From: Thiomargarita sp.
Lineage (GTDB): Bacteria; Pseudomonadota; Gammaproteobacteria; Beggiatoales; Beggiatoaceae
Reading direction: 5' to 3'
Assembly: GCA_023144675.1 (NCBI GenBank)
Contig: JAGLFE010000479.1
Location: 1 to 10,335 of the forward strand
DNA length: 10,335 nt
The translations under genes and the position numbers were made by a program. The notes below the pieces were generated by a model. That model did not search any database. It saw nothing but the letters and a program-made list of their open reading frames with translations, and had not been told where the DNA came from. Of the stretch, positions 1-6,676 are shown one piece after another. Positions within the stretch are counted from its first letter, which is position 1. Every line of letters starts with the position of its first letter.

Positions 1-77
1 ATGCGCTTCGTTCCTCAGCAGCATCCTACATTTTTTATTTAATTTTATACGTATTTCTTAACTTGGTAGATAGTTAC
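1..77. repeat. Right end of an IS66-like miniature inverted-repeat element (cut by window edge)
   Basis: This stretch matches the right half of the complete element at 3329-3439. Both share ATGCGCTTCGTTCCTCAGCA (1-20 and 3380-3399), an AT-rich spacer, and the terminal repeat TTGGTAGATAGTTAC (63-77 and 3425-3439). This copy keeps an extra GCATCCTAC (21-29), which can pair with 1-6 as an imperfect hairpin; the other copy lacks most of it. The left terminus lies before base 1, so a target duplication cannot be tested; the right-hand candidate would be 78-85 (GAAACATT). No transposase is encoded here. Confidence 0.75.
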
Positions 78-210
78 GAAACATTAATAATATTACCACC
101 ATTGGATATTCAAAATAAGATTGGTGATAAAATAAAAATAGCTGTATATGCAAAAGTTAAAACAAGAAATTGAAAATGCATATAATGAGATAAGAAAATT
201 AATCGCATAA
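78..210 (+). pseudogene. Possible frameshifted gene remnant next to the repeat
   Basis: Directly after the repeat, one frame reads 31 codons from 78 (ETLIILPPLDIQNKIGDK and onward) to a TGA at 171-173. A second frame reads KLKQEIENAYNEIRKLIA to a TAA at 208-210. Skipping one base near 156 joins the two into one plausible peptide with a lysine- and glutamate-rich, helix-like end. This suggests the 3' end of a small gene broken by the repeat and a frameshift. I do not recognise the family. AT-rich intergenic DNA could give such open frames by chance, so the call is weak. Confidence 0.25.
157..186 (+). promoter_or_regulatory. Candidate sigma-70 promoter for waaF
   Basis: A perfect -10 hexamer TATAAT (181-186) lies 18 bp after TTAAAA (157-162), a 4/6 match to the -35 consensus. 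Transcription would start near 193, giving a leader of about 40 nt before the GTG at 233. Such matches are common in AT-rich DNA, so support is limited to position and spacing. Confidence 0.28.
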
Positions 211-232
211 CAAATCGTAAAACCTAATTCCA

Positions 233-1309
233 GTGTTTGAAAGAAAAAAAGCTATTTCTAATCAAGTTGAGCAAACAAACCAGTCAGCAATTTTAGTCAT
301 TGGTCCTTCATGGGTGGGCGATATGGTGATGACACAAAGCTTATTTAAAATGTTGAAACGGGAACAAGCTGGAGTTAATATTGACGTATTAGCTCCAATT
401 TGGAGTCGAAATGTACTGAAACGAATGCCAGAAATACGCCATATTATTTCTCATTCTATTCAACATGGTCAATTTGGATGGCAACAACGAAAACAAATCG
501 GTTTAAACCTTCGAGCTAAAAATTATCAGCAAGCCATTGTATTACCAAGTTCTTGGAAAGCAGCTTTAATTCCATTTTGGGCTAAGATTCCAAAACGTAC
601 TGGCTACATTGGCGAACTACGTTATAAATTATTGAATGATAAACGGAAATTAGATAAATCCGTCTTAACTAGAACAATTGATCGTTTTGTTGCTCTTGCC
701 TGGGATAAAAATGATGTGAGAATAGGACAATATAAATCAGGACTTGACCCTTATATGCCCTATCCATCTTTAATTAAAAAATCACCGCAAAAAGTTTTAA
801 AATTCTTAAAATTACCATCCCAACAACCTATTTTAGCCCTGTGTCCTGGTGCTGAATATGGTGTTGCTAAACAATGGCCAATTGAATATTACATAAGCTG
901 TGCGCAACATAAAATAATTGCAGGTTGGCAAGTTTGGATATTCGGTTCTAAAAAAGATTTTTTAGTCGGAGCTGAAATACAAGCTGTTTTAGGTAAAAAC
1001 TGTGTAAATTTGTGTGGAAAAACCACATTATTACAAGCCATCGATTTGCTCGCTTTAAGCCAAGCTGTTATTAGCAATGATTCGGGTTTAATGCACATTG
1101 CTGCGGCACTAAATAAACCACTTATCGCCCTATTTGGTTCTTCAAGTCCAAATATGACTCCGCCATTAAGTCGTAATCAACAAACTCATATATTAGCTTC
1201 AAATTTAGACTGTAGTCCCTGTTATCAACGCACTTGTCCTAAAAAGCATTTAAAATGTTTGCGTGAATTAAAACCAGCATCAGTTATTGAAATTCTCGAA
1301 AACTATTAG
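233..1309 (+). CDS. waaF: ADP-heptose--LPS heptosyltransferase II
   Basis: This enzyme transfers the second L-glycero-D-manno-heptose from ADP-heptose onto the LPS inner core, at the cytoplasmic face of the inner membrane (GT-B fold, family 9). Visible hallmarks are GPSWVGDM at residues 24-31, whose Asp30 aligns with the catalytic aspartate region of the family. CPGAEYG (204-210) opens the C-terminal Rossmann half, and NDSGLMHIAAAL (282-293) is the nucleotide-sugar-binding motif. The C-terminus is cysteine-rich (Cys327, 330, 335, 342). Length is 358 residues against about 350 usual. The start used is GTG at 233; it adds roughly 16 residues before the core strand (AILVIGPSW). No clear ribosome site precedes it, and the first in-frame ATG (residue 31) falls inside the catalytic motif, so that ATG cannot be the start. 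The gene stands alone, converging on fabB with a 16-bp gap and no obvious terminator. Confidence 0.93.
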   Translation: MFERKKAISNQVEQTNQSAILVIGPSWVGDMVMTQSLFKMLKREQAGVNIDVLAPIWSRNVLKRMPEIRHIISHSIQHGQFGWQQRKQIGLNLRAKNYQQAIVLPSSWKAALIPFWAKIPKRTGYIGELRYKLLNDKRKLDKSVLTRTIDRFVALAWDKNDVRIGQYKSGLDPYMPYPSLIKKSPQKVLKFLKLPSQQPILALCPGAEYGVAKQWPIEYYISCAQHKIIAGWQVWIFGSKKDFLVGAEIQAVLGKNCVNLCGKTTLLQAIDLLALSQAVISNDSGLMHIAAALNKPLIALFGSSSPNMTPPLSRNQQTHILASNLDCSPCYQRTCPKKHLKCLRELKPASVIEILENY

Positions 1310-1325
1310 AATCCAAAAACTAACT

Positions 1326-2546
1326 TTATGTTGGAGCGTATTGCCTCATTACCAAACAGGCATTGGTACCACCAAAGCCAAAACTATTCGACATCACCGT
1401 ATTTAAAGTTACATTATCCTGCCGTTGACGTATAATTGGAACTCCTTCAGCTTCGGGGTCTAATTCCTTAATATTTGCCGAAGCCGCAATAAAATTGTTT
1501 TCCATCATTAATAAACTATAAATAGCCTCATTCGCACCAGCTGCACCTAAAGCATGTCCAGTCAAGGATTTAGTCGCACTAATAGGCGGTATTTTATCAG
1601 TAAATACTTGTTTAATTGCTTGTAATTCTTTAGTATCACCAACTGGAGTACTAGTTCCATGAGTATTTATATAATCAATGGGAGTATCAACCGTTGATAA
1701 AGCTTGTTGCATACATCGTACAGCTCCTTCACCAGAAGGTTGTACCATATCATATCCATCTGAATTAGCATTATAGCCAATTACTTCAGCATAAATTTTA
1801 GCTCCACGTGCCAACGCATGGTCTAATTCTTCCAAAATCACGATTCCTCCTCCTCCCGAAATAACAAAGCCATCACGAGTAACATCATAAGGACGAGAAG
1901 CGGTTTCAGCCGTATCATTATGCTTAGAAGATAATGCCCCCATCGAATCAAATAACAATGTTAAACTCCAATGTAATTCTTCCCCACCTCCAGCAAAAAC
2001 TAGGTCTTGGTTTCCCATTTGAATTTGCTCATAACCGTGACCAATGCAATGCGCACTGGTTGAACAAGCTGAACTAATAGAATAATTAATACCTTTAATT
2101 TTAAAAGGCGTGGCTAAACAAGCTGAAGTAGTACTACCCATAGTACGTGGCACCATATAAGGACCGACTCTACGTAATCCTTTGCTACGTAATAATTCAA
2201 CCGCTTGAACTTGATTAGCTGGTGATGAACCACCTGACCCAACAACTAAACCAGTTCTAGGGTTAGAAACATCATTTTCTAGTAAATTCGCATCAGCAAT
2301 TGCTTCACGCATGGCAATATAACTAAATGCGGCGGCATCTCCCATAAAACGTCTTACTTTTTTCTCAATAAGCTCATTAATATTAACCTCAACATTTCCA
2401 TGCACATTAGTACGAAAACCTAAATCAGCATATTCTTGATGAAATTTAATGCCAGAACGTCCTTGATAAAGAGAGTCCAATACTTCTTGTTTATTATTAC
2501 CAATACTACAAACAATTCCAAGTCCAGTGATTACAACACGTTTCAA
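1326..2546 (-). CDS. fabB: 3-oxoacyl-ACP synthase I (KAS I)
   Basis: This is the condensing enzyme of type II fatty acid synthesis. It is the isoform that elongates the cis-3-decenoyl-ACP made by FabA, and is therefore essential for unsaturated fatty acids. The 406-residue length equals that of E. coli FabB. The Cys-His-His triad is complete: Cys161 (ACSTSAH), His296 (NTHGTSTPVGD) and His331 (GHALGAAG), with Lys326 in SATKSLTGH. The glycine-rich C-terminal loop NSFGFGGTNA (387-396) is also present. The start is TTG at 2546-2544, giving MKRVVITGLG; a Shine-Dalgarno AGAGGA seven bases upstream supports this unusual start. The gene follows fabA by 12 bp, so the two are almost surely one transcript. 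I prefer FabB to FabF because of the length, the SATKSLTGH context and the fabA linkage. Confidence 0.96.
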   Translation of the reverse strand: MKRVVITGLGIVCSIGNNKQEVLDSLYQGRSGIKFHQEYADLGFRTNVHGNVEVNINELIEKKVRRFMGDAAAFSYIAMREAIADANLLENDVSNPRTGLVVGSGGSSPANQVQAVELLRSKGLRRVGPYMVPRTMGSTTSACLATPFKIKGINYSISSACSTSAHCIGHGYEQIQMGNQDLVFAGGGEELHWSLTLLFDSMGALSSKHNDTAETASRPYDVTRDGFVISGGGGIVILEELDHALARGAKIYAEVIGYNANSDGYDMVQPSGEGAVRCMQQALSTVDTPIDYINTHGTSTPVGDTKELQAIKQVFTDKIPPISATKSLTGHALGAAGANEAIYSLLMMENNFIAASANIKELDPEAEGVPIIRQRQDNVTLNTVMSNSFGFGGTNACLVMRQYAPT

Positions 2547-2553
2547 AATTCAA

Positions 2554-2559
2554 TCCTCT
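2554..2559 (-). promoter_or_regulatory. fabB ribosome binding site overlapping the fabA stop
   Basis: On the minus strand AGAGGA lies 7 nt before the TTG start of fabB. It decides this start, because no ATG fits the conserved N-terminus. Its first base is the last base of the fabA stop codon (TAA at 2561-2559), so fabA termination and fabB initiation are probably coupled. Confidence 0.7.
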
Positions 2560-3071
2560 TAAAAGTTTTCGGTGGAAGTAAATAAACCGACACGCAAGTC
2601 TTTCGCAACATAAATCTCTCGTCCATCGACTTCCATAATAGCATCGCCAATTCCCATAACTAATTTTCGTATAATTACTCTTTTCATATTAATACGATAA
2701 ACAATTATTTTATTTTTAGGTGTTACTTGTCCAGTAAATTTTACATCGCCTGCACCTAATGCACGTCCCCGTCCTGGACCACCCATCCAACCAAGGAAAA
2801 AACCAATAAGTTGCCACATTGCATCTAGTCCTAAACAACCGGGCATTACTGGATCACCAGGAAAATGGCAATTGAAAAACCATAAATCTGGGTTAATATC
2901 TAACTCAGCGATAATATTACCTTTATTTACAGTTCCACCATCTTTAGTAATAGTTACGATACGGTCAAACATTAACATAGGTGGCATTGGTAATTGTGCA
3001 TTACCTGGTCCAAACATTTCGCCACGAGCGCATTGTAGTAATTCTTCGTAACTATAATTGTTTTTTTGCAT
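2559..3071 (-). CDS. fabA: 3-hydroxydecanoyl-ACP dehydratase/isomerase
   Basis: FabA dehydrates 3-hydroxydecanoyl-ACP and isomerises trans-2- to cis-3-decenoyl-ACP, the branch point to unsaturated fatty acids in the cytoplasm. It is 170 residues long (E. coli 172) and forms a single hot-dog fold. The catalytic pair is visible as His69 in CHFPGDPVMPGCLGLD and Asp83 at the end of that motif, matching E. coli His70 and Asp84. Flanking blocks typical of FabA are PPMLMFDRI (30-38) and GRALGAGDVKFTGQV (102-116). The ATG at 3071-3069 has AGGA six bases upstream. It is the first gene of a fabA-fabB operon; together the pair is a signature of the anaerobic unsaturated fatty acid route. Confidence 0.97.
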   Translation of the reverse strand: MQKNNYSYEELLQCARGEMFGPGNAQLPMPPMLMFDRIVTITKDGGTVNKGNIIAELDINPDLWFFNCHFPGDPVMPGCLGLDAMWQLIGFFLGWMGGPGRGRALGAGDVKFTGQVTPKNKIIVYRINMKRVIIRKLVMGIGDAIMEVDGREIYVAKDLRVGLFTSTENF

Positions 3072-3131
3072 AAAAATTCCTAATAATCAATGATGGTTTT
3101 AACAATATTTTTTAAAGTTTACAACAAATTA

Positions 3132-3162
3132 ATTATATTTAAATTTTTATAAGTCTAAACTT
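3132..3162 (-). promoter_or_regulatory. Candidate fabA promoter with overlapping palindrome
   Basis: On the minus strand TTTAGA (3159-3154) and a perfect TATAAT (3137-3132) are separated by 16 bp, about 60 bp upstream of the fabA ATG. The -35 lies within AAGTTTAGACTT (3162-3151), a 10/12 palindrome that could be a repressor or activator site. In E. coli fabA is controlled by FadR and FabR, but this palindrome is not a recognisable match to either operator. AT-rich context lowers confidence. Confidence 0.35.
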
Positions 3163-3195
3163 TATTTGTAAATAAGGTAAAAAAGTATTTATTAA

Positions 3196-3311
3196 CGTGA
3201 TGCTCAACTTTTTCTAAGTGATTGAATTTTCAGTTTTAAATTTTTGGTGAATACAGATAATGAATTTACCTGGCTAAGAAAATATAATGAGTTAGAAAGT
3301 TGAGCATCGCG
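3196..3311. repeat. Miniature inverted-repeat element, type B, with target duplication
   Basis: The left end CGTGATGCTCAACTT (3196-3210), followed by a T-run and CTAA, is the reverse complement of the right end (3292-3311, TTAGAAAGTTGAGCATCGCG). They differ by one substitution and a 2-nt indel in the T-run. The element is 116 bp and has no coding capacity. TTTATTA at 3188-3194 is repeated at 3312-3318, as expected for a 7-8 bp target-site duplication. No copy of this type is seen elsewhere in the window, and the parent insertion sequence is not identified. Confidence 0.75.
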
Positions 3312-3328
3312 TTTATTATTATTTTATC

Positions 3329-3439
3329 GTAACTATCTACCAATTAAAGCTTTAAATGAGAAAAATTTTAATATGATTGATGCGCTTCGTTCCTCAGCAC
3401 TACGTTTTATATATATTTTTTAACTTGGTAGATAGTTAC
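3329..3439. repeat. Miniature inverted-repeat element, type A (IS66-like ends), with 8-bp target duplication
   Basis: A perfect 15-bp inverted repeat, GTAACTATCTACCAA at 3329-3343 and its complement at 3425-3439, bounds 111 bp. ATTTTATC flanks it on both sides (3321-3328 and 3440-3447), an exact 8-bp target duplication. Termini beginning GTAA and 8-bp duplications are typical of the IS66 family, so a non-autonomous IS66 derivative is a reasonable inference. The interior carries GATGCGCTTCGTTCCTCAGC (3379-3398), shared with the copy at the left window edge. Confidence 0.85.
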
Positions 3440-3447
3440 ATTTTATC

Positions 3448-3604
3448 TTGTTTTAATTGAAGAAATATTTTGGAAGGATGCGTAAATTATATAATGCCAA
3501 TTAAGATGTAATATGTTGAATTTATTGCAAATTTAAAATATTTTCGTTAAATTTTAACCTATTGATTTAACTACGATTATTTTAATTATTAATTAGCATT
3601 ATAT
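3448..3604. other. AT-rich spacer with no recognised feature
   Basis: This is the part of the fabA to membrane-protein gap not accounted for by the three elements and their duplications. I see no coding region of useful length, no convincing hairpin followed by a T-tract, and no RNA gene in it. Confidence 0.5.
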
Positions 3605-3612
3605 TAAATTAT

Positions 3613-3702
3613 GATAGTCCTGCACAAAGTAGTTCTAAACTTTATAAATATTTGATACTTAACAGATTTATCTGAAAAATCACTACATTATTCAGGACTA
3701 CC
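3613..3702. repeat. Miniature inverted-repeat element, type C, with 8-bp target duplication
   Basis: The left end GATAGTCCTGCACAAAGTAG (3613-3632) pairs with the right end, whose complement reads GGTAGTCCTGAATAATGTAG. The first 10 bases differ at one position and GTAGT recurs at the same offset. TAAATTAT at 3605-3612 is repeated exactly at 3703-3710. The element is 90 bp and non-coding. Its right-hand duplication contains the stop codon (3709-3707) of the neighbouring gene, which was therefore left unchanged. A second, partial copy lies at 8430. Confidence 0.85.
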
Positions 3703-3706
3703 TAAA

Positions 3707-5332
3707 TTATTTATCACATAATTTAAGACCTTCTATAATAAGATGCCCTATATCTACTTTATTAATAAATTCTGGTCGTAATTCCTGTTTATTTGGTTCA
3801 TCTCGCCAAATTTCTTTAATATCAGCATAACCGCTTGAACTAGCTAAACTATTAAGTGCATACATGATATTACCTGCGCTAAAAGTAATCATACCGGGTG
3901 GAAAACATTCTAATTTGCCTTCTTTGATGGTAAATGGCCATTTTTCTCCATAATCTTGCTCAGTTATTAGTTGCGCTGGTTGTTCTCTAGTAGCGCGTAA
4001 TTTTTTCTTATATTCTGCCAATTTTTTAATATATTTTGCTCTTTTTTCTTGATAAAATTCTACATTTTCCTTATATTTTTGCGCATCCTCGGGAAATAAT
4101 TTGATAAGATTTATATATTCTTTAATATAAAGTTCTATTTGTTTAGAGGATAATTGATGTAAACGCACTAATATCTTTTTTTCCGCAGCTTTTCGGCGTT
4201 TAAAATCGGTTTCTTCTATTAATTTTAGTATTTCTTTATGCTCAGAATATCGAGATTGTTTAGCATAAGCGATGGCTTCAAAATATTGTCCTCTTTTAGT
4301 TAATTTATTAACTTTTTTAGTAGCTTTAGCTAGTTGTTTACGTTCATAAGATTGAATCATTAATTTCTTTGATTGTTCAATTAAGTTGTTAAACCTGCAA
4401 TCTGAATCTACATAAGGAATAGATTTCTCAATAATTTTAGCATATTGCCCTTTTTCATATAAATCAAATAAATCATTAATTTTTTGCCCAAAGGTTTTTT
4501 GAATACTAGTTACATACTTTTCTAACTCAGGAGCTGTTTTTAATGGCATTACTAATTGGTAAAGTTCTTTATATTTTTTTTGCTGTTCTAAAATAGGTGC
4601 TTTTTGTTCCGCATCCGCTACTCTTTGAATATTTAAAGCTAATTTAGCTTTTGTAACCAAATTTTTAATTTGCTGATTAAAATTAATATAATTCTGTCCT
4701 TGTTCAATAACTGTTGAGTATTTTTTGTTTTTATAAGCTATAGTTAAATTGGATAATATGACTTCCTTATTTTTTAAATAGTCATCTTTTTTATGTTTTA
4801 ATTCTTCTCCAGATAAGTACATTATTAACTTTTCAAGGTCTTGTTCATCATCATAATTTATTTGTGCATTTTGTATAAGAAAACCAATAAAAAGTTGAGT
4901 TTTATCTGATGATTCTTCATACAAAAAAAACATAACTGATGATATTGCAAGTAATGTAATAATGGTTTTATTAGTTAATGAAAGTTTTATTCTAATGGTT
5001 TTTTGCAATAATTGATTAAATGATGGAGAAATCATAATTGCTGCTAACATAAAAACAATACTTACTCCTAAAAAAGTATTGAAAATAATAATGCTAGTTA
5101 CAGCAAATATAATTACAATTATCCAATTAATAAAGCGTGATATTATAGCTATAATTAAATTAATCGCTATAGGTAATTTTTTAATTAAAACAAATATTTT
5201 TTTAAAGAAAGGAATAAAGCTAAAAATTTTTTTAAAAAAAGAACTAATAAAAACAGCGATTATTAATACAATACCGATAAACCAATAAAAGCTATTTTTT
5301 ACTATTGAATAAAATTGATTCTTTGAAAGCAT
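3707..5332 (-). CDS. Membrane protein with TPR-like repeats and a C-terminal YebY/DUF2511-like domain
   Basis: Function unknown. Residues about 14-33, 54-79, 82-102 and 123-138 are hydrophobic enough to span the membrane, with lysine-rich loops at 34-52 and 103-122. By the positive-inside rule the long C-terminal part would lie outside the cytoplasm. Residues 195-375 hold four degenerate helical repeats keyed on a KKY/GQY motif (Tyr205, 254, 297, 350), resembling TPR units. Lysine-rich helices (380-448) follow. Residues 455-541 resemble DUF2511, the family of E. coli YebY: YGEKWPFT (461-468), LEC (Cys476), YALN (491-494), IKEIWRDEP (505-513) and a terminal KLC (Cys539). YebY itself is a small exported protein linked to copper; whether that role carries over is unknown. 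The ATG at 5332 has only a weak ribosome site. The gene starts 21 bp after queF and is probably the last cistron of the operon. The domain call rests on memory of motifs. Confidence 0.8.
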   Translation of the reverse strand: MLSKNQFYSIVKNSFYWFIGIVLIIAVFISSFFKKIFSFIPFFKKIFVLIKKLPIAINLIIAIISRFINWIIVIIFAVTSIIIFNTFLGVSIVFMLAAIMISPSFNQLLQKTIRIKLSLTNKTIITLLAISSVMFFLYEESSDKTQLFIGFLIQNAQINYDDEQDLEKLIMYLSGEELKHKKDDYLKNKEVILSNLTIAYKNKKYSTVIEQGQNYINFNQQIKNLVTKAKLALNIQRVADAEQKAPILEQQKKYKELYQLVMPLKTAPELEKYVTSIQKTFGQKINDLFDLYEKGQYAKIIEKSIPYVDSDCRFNNLIEQSKKLMIQSYERKQLAKATKKVNKLTKRGQYFEAIAYAKQSRYSEHKEILKLIEETDFKRRKAAEKKILVRLHQLSSKQIELYIKEYINLIKLFPEDAQKYKENVEFYQEKRAKYIKKLAEYKKKLRATREQPAQLITEQDYGEKWPFTIKEGKLECFPPGMITFSAGNIMYALNSLASSSGYADIKEIWRDEPNKQELRPEFINKVDIGHLIIEGLKLCDK

Positions 5333-5353
5333 TATTTTTTAAGTTTCAAAACT

Positions 5354-5734
5354 TTAGGGTAAATGAATTAGTTTAGACGGATTCCAGTTCGGTGCTATAA
5401 ATTCCACTACAATATCGGTGTAAATACCGCCTCGAACATTAAATTGTGATTTTAAACGCATAAAACGTGGCGTAGATATTTGTACTAAATCATCCAAAAT
5501 GTTATTGGTAACAGCTTCATGAAAAGTACCTTTATCACGATATGCTCCAATATAATTTTTTAAGGATTTAAGTTCTATACATAATTTATCAGGTACATAA
5601 TCTAATAATAAAGTGGCAAAATCAGGTTGTCCAGTTTTAGGGCATAAACAGGTAAATTCAGGAATACGAATATGAATGGTATAATCACGTTTAGGATTAG
5701 GATTATCAAAGGTTTCTAATATAGAAATAGACAT
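5354..5734 (-). CDS. queF: NADPH-dependent 7-cyano-7-deazaguanine reductase (preQ0 reductase)
   Basis: QueF reduces the nitrile of preQ0 to the amine preQ1 with NADPH, the step before insertion into tRNA in queuosine synthesis (cytoplasm, T-fold). The nucleophilic cysteine is Cys31 in FTCLCPKTGQPD and the catalytic aspartate is Asp38 of the same motif (B. subtilis Cys55 and Asp62). The QueF signature ELKSLKN is at 54-60, with FHEA (71-74) and RGGI (101-104) downstream. At 126 residues it is the short single-domain form, unlike the 282-residue two-domain E. coli enzyme. It begins 6 bp after the hprK stop with only a weak AAGA ribosome site, and is read as part of the same transcript. Confidence 0.95.
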   Translation of the reverse strand: MSISILETFDNPNPKRDYTIHIRIPEFTCLCPKTGQPDFATLLLDYVPDKLCIELKSLKNYIGAYRDKGTFHEAVTNNILDDLVQISTPRFMRLKSQFNVRGGIYTDIVVEFIAPNWNPSKLIHLP

Positions 5735-5740
5735 TTTATC

Positions 5741-6676
5741 TTATTGATAGTTATTTATAATATGTTGTTGTTGTTCACAAAAATCATCGGCTGCATTGTA
5801 TCCTTGTTGTTTTAAATTATAATTACGAATAGCGCATTCTACTAATACAGCTAAATTACGACTTGGTGCAACTGGTAAACCAATTGTAGGTATTTCAACT
5901 TCTAAAACATTATAAGTGCGATAATCGCCTTGTAAACGATCAATATTATTTAAACGTTCAGAACTGGCATATTCTAATTGTATAATTAAAGTTAAGCATT
6001 TACTTTTTCTAATCGCACTGTTCCCAAATAAAGCTTGTATATTCAATATACCAAGACCACGCACTTCCAAAAATGGACTCATATCAAATGGACTTTCCCC
6101 TCTTACGGTTTGAGAATTAATTAAAAAAAATTCAGGGGCATCATCAGCAATTAAGCGATGCCCGCTACTTACTAATTCTAAAGCTAATTCACTTTTTCCA
6201 ATACCGCTTTTGCCCATAATTAAAACCCCTATTCCCAAAACATCCATAAATACGCCATGTAAGGTAATACGTTGCGCTAATGATTTTCTTAAAATAGTCT
6301 GCAAATGGTTGACTATAATTTCACCAGATAGAGAGGAAGTGAATATTGGAATACTATACTCATTTGCTAAATTAATCAAATCTTGGGAAGCTGAAAAAGA
6401 TTCAACAATAATTAGACAAGTTAAATCCTTATTTTTAAATAACTTGCTTAGTATTTTAACATAATCTTTTTTAGCCAAGTTATCCAAATAATGGTATTCA
6501 TAATGACCAATTATTTCTATTTGATGCGGATGAATTAAATTAAAATAACCAATATTAGCTAATTTTTTCTCTATTTGTAATAAAATTACCCGTTTATTAG
6601 TCCGACCAGCAACCCATGATAATTTTAAATTATTTGCATAGGTTTTAAAAAATTCATCAATACTTAGTTGAATCAT
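5741..6676 (-). CDS. hprK: HPr kinase/phosphorylase
   Basis: HprK phosphorylates a serine of HPr (or the nitrogen-branch NPr) and can reverse the reaction, coupling metabolic state to PTS activity. The C-terminal kinase domain has the P-loop GKSGIGKS (155-162), preceded by HGVFMDVLGIG with the conserved His140, and the acidic pair Asp178-Asp179. The HprK signature LEVRGLGILNI is at 203-213, and PVAPSRNLAVLVE is at 268-280. Residues 1-130 form the N-terminal domain. Length is 311, normal for the family. The start ATG overlaps the ptsN stop by 4 nt (ATGA), so translation is likely coupled. E. coli has rapZ rather than hprK after ptsN; hprK beside ptsN is known in other proteobacteria. No ptsH or ptsI is in the window. 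Confidence 0.95.
   Translation of the reverse strand: MIQLSIDEFFKTYANNLKLSWVAGRTNKRVILLQIEKKLANIGYFNLIHPHQIEIIGHYEYHYLDNLAKKDYVKILSKLFKNKDLTCLIIVESFSASQDLINLANEYSIPIFTSSLSGEIIVNHLQTILRKSLAQRITLHGVFMDVLGIGVLIMGKSGIGKSELALELVSSGHRLIADDAPEFFLINSQTVRGESPFDMSPFLEVRGLGILNIQALFGNSAIRKSKCLTLIIQLEYASSERLNNIDRLQGDYRTYNVLEVEIPTIGLPVAPSRNLAVLVECAIRNYNLKQQGYNAADDFCEQQQHIINNYQ

Noticed and set aside
889..1098. Minus-strand open frame inside waaF
   Set aside because: It lies fully within a well-supported gene on the other strand and its translation has no recognisable domain.
1310..1325. Bidirectional terminator between waaF and fabB
   Set aside because: The 16-bp gap holds no inverted repeat or T-tract that would support one.
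3196..3439. CRISPR-like array
   Set aside because: The repeats are inverted pairs bounding two separate elements, not regularly spaced direct repeats, and no cas gene is present.
3613..3702. Intrinsic terminator for the hpf-ptsN operon
   Set aside because: The hairpin is explained by terminal inverted repeats with an exact target duplication. No U-tract directly follows a GC-rich stem; a secondary terminator role is only possible.
5079..5288. Plus-strand frame rich in Ile and Lys inside the 541-residue gene
   Set aside because: Its composition is that expected from the antisense of AT-rich membrane-segment codons; no ribosome site or family motif.
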